Shown here piece after piece: positions 6,067 to 7,008 of a DNA stretch of 7,008 nucleotides (position 1 is the first letter of the stretch; each line of letters starts with the position of its first letter). The stretch covers positions 1 to 7,008 of the forward strand of contig JAKLHU010000108.1 of assembly GCA_022709995.1 (NCBI GenBank), written 5' to 3'. Both the position numbers and the translations under genes were made by a program. The DNA is from Verrucomicrobiota bacterium. GTDB taxonomy: Bacteria > Verrucomicrobiota > Lentisphaeria > Oligosphaerales > Oligosphaeraceae. The notes under the pieces are model-generated. The model was not told the origin of the DNA, did no database searches, and saw nothing but the letters and a program-made list of their open reading frames with translations.

Positions 6067-6486
6067 TCATTTCTGGTGCACAAAACGGTGGATGACCGCC
6101 GTCACAACCCCGAACAGCCGCATTTCCGACTCGCTCCCCAGCTCGATGTCGGCGAATTGCGGATTGGCCGACTCCAGGCAAAGGCGCCGGGGAGTTTTCC
6201 GCAGCCGCTTCACCGTGAAGTCATTGTCGACGGCAGCGATCACAATCGAGCCGTCGATCGCCTCCAGGCTGCGGTCGACAACCAGAATGTCGCCAGAATA
6301 AATGCCGACGCCAATCATGGACTCCCCCGACGCGCGGACAAAAAAGGTCGCGGCCGCGTGCGGCGCGAGCAGGCGATTCAAATCCAGCTTGGTGTCGACG
6401 TACTGCTCGGCGGGCGACGGGAAACCCGCCATGACCGGCGAGGCCATCAGCGGCGGAAAATCATCGGGTTCTGGCTTGTCGGTCAT
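6067..6486 (-). CDS. umuD: UmuD-like SOS mutagenesis autoprotease (S24 family)
   Basis: A 139-residue protein, the same length as E. coli UmuD. In that family, RecA-stimulated self-cleavage yields UmuD', which joins UmuC to form translesion polymerase V. It has no N-terminal helix-turn-helix, which separates it from LexA and phage repressors. Ala20-Gly21, in VMAGFPSP, lies at the expected cleavage site; E. coli UmuD has Cys-Gly and LexA has Ala-Gly. The nucleophile Ser56 sits in RASGESM and the general-base Lys93 in FTVKRL, 37 residues apart as in E. coli UmuD. The C-terminal strand FGVVTAVIHRFV also matches. The ATG overlaps the upstream TGA in an ATGA, and no Shine-Dalgarno is visible before it, so translation is probably coupled to the upstream gene. 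No umuC follows before the terminator. I saw no SOS box inside the visible part of the operon; any promoter would lie outside the window. Confidence 0.92.
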   Translation of the reverse strand: MTDKPEPDDFPPLMASPVMAGFPSPAEQYVDTKLDLNRLLAPHAAATFFVRASGESMIGVGIYSGDILVVDRSLEAIDGSIVIAAVDNDFTVKRLRKTPRRLCLESANPQFADIELGSESEMRLFGVVTAVIHRFVHQK

Positions 6487-7008
6487 GAGTCGTGCAGCTG
6501 TTGGAGGGCGGCGAGAGTCTCTTCGACAAGCTGCTGGCCGCCAGCGGGCGAGACGACATTGCAGTACAGGGACGCGCTGTAGCCCTTGCCCCACGCTCCG
6601 CGCTCCGTCGCCAGGTAGCCGCCGCTCTCTTCATTCCCGGACAACTGGATAATGAAGGTCTGGACAAACGGGCTGCGGGCCTGGATCCGGTGCATGTAGT
6701 CCATGTACAGCTCGAAACTGTTGTTGGCGAAAGCCACGTCGCCGACGCGGACCGCATGCAGCTCCATGGCAAAACGCGGCTGCGTCTTCTGCAATTCATA
6801 ACGGTGCAGGATCCGCCGGCAGCGGTTCCGGCGCGACACCAGCCGCGAATTGTAGGTCAGGCGCTCGATCGGGTCGCCCTCGTCGGTGTGGAGCCGGACG
6901 CGCATCCCGGTCACCTGGTTGCCCGCAGTCCCCTGCTGATCGGCCGTCCGGGTCGAGATGGGGGCGAAGGCGGCGAGGGATTCGAGCGGGAGCTCGCGGT
7001 GTTTCTCG
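6483..7008 (-). CDS. neutral/alkaline ceramidase-family-like protein, C-terminal part (5' end outside window)
   Basis: The frame is open from the right edge to a TGA at 6483-6485, giving 174 visible codons. A GTG at 6912-6914 is not needed as a start, since coding continues upstream of it. The segment FAMELHAVRVGDVAFANNSF, then ELYMDYMHRIQARSP, FIIQLSGN, GYLATERG, GYSASLYCNVVSPAGG and a final QQLVEETL resembles the end of the catalytic region of proteins often annotated as neutral/alkaline non-lysosomal ceramidase in Planctomycetes and Lentisphaerae. Many of these have unknown true substrates, and the metal-binding N-terminal region that would settle activity is outside the window. The gene's stop overlaps the umuD start, so the two share a transcript. 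Family assignment is by remembered pattern and is moderately secure; function is not. Confidence 0.7.
   Translation of the reverse strand, partial: EKHRELPLESLAAFAPISTRTADQQGTAGNQVTGMRVRLHTDEGDPIERLTYNSRLVSRRNRCRRILHRYELQKTQPRFAMELHAVRVGDVAFANNSFELYMDYMHRIQARSPFVQTFIIQLSGNEESGGYLATERGAWGKGYSASLYCNVVSPAGGQQLVEETLAALQQLHDS

Noticed and set aside
6487..6594. N-terminal extension of UmuD to an in-frame ATG at 6594
   Set aside because: It would add 36 Arg-rich residues read from inside the upstream gene. The ATG at 6486 gives the exact 139-residue length of E. coli UmuD and an ordinary ATGA overlap.
1..7008. Mobile elements, phage genes, CRISPR arrays, tRNA or rRNA genes, and defence systems
   Set aside because: Reading both strands, I found no transposase or integrase motifs, no regularly spaced repeats, no cloverleaf-like or rRNA sequence, and no defence-gene domains. 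The only phage-related family is S24, and that protein is a UmuD rather than a repressor.

Overview
This is a G+C-rich stretch, well above 60% by eye, with strong C/G preference at third codon positions. It carries four complete protein genes and two partial ones. There are no RNA genes, CRISPR arrays, insertion sequences or phage genes. A G+C-rich background, a fused fucokinase/GDP-fucose pyrophosphorylase, a ceramidase-like hydrolase and a sugar aminotransferase beside a TIM-barrel sugar isomerase suggest an anaerobic, possibly gut-associated bacterium of the PVC group (Lentisphaerota/Victivallales or relatives). That placement is an inference from gene content; no taxonomic marker is present.

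The left part is on the + strand. It begins with the last 51 codons of a NifU-like Fe-S scaffold protein (2-157). A 200-base non-coding leader follows, then a 990-residue FKP-type enzyme (358-3330) that would make GDP-L-fucose from free L-fucose, ATP and GTP. A 375-base non-coding stretch with hairpins and candidate promoters (3331-3705) separates it from a PLP-dependent DegT/DnrJ/EryC1/StrS aminotransferase (3706-4995). Ninety-seven bases later, beyond a G+C-rich hairpin, lies a metal-dependent sugar isomerase/epimerase of the xylose-isomerase-like TIM-barrel family (5093-5896). The aminotransferase and isomerase probably form one transcription unit. It ends at a strong intrinsic terminator (5924-5963), which can also serve the convergent right-hand operon.

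The right part is on the - strand. It holds the C-terminal 174 codons of a neutral/alkaline ceramidase-family protein that enters from beyond the window edge (6483-7008). The ATG of a 139-residue UmuD-like protein (6067-6486) overlaps its stop codon by four bases. UmuD has an intact Ser/Lys autoprotease dyad, but no umuC follows before the convergent terminator.

Together, the left genes point to nucleotide-sugar and modified-sugar metabolism: fucose salvage, then a keto-sugar or keto-cyclitol amination/isomerisation pair whose substrate cannot be read from sequence. The right operon couples a hydrolase of the ceramidase family to a component of the DNA-damage response, an unusual pairing. I see no clear, complete undescribed system. 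The best leads are the UmuD arrangement and the aminotransferase/isomerase pair.
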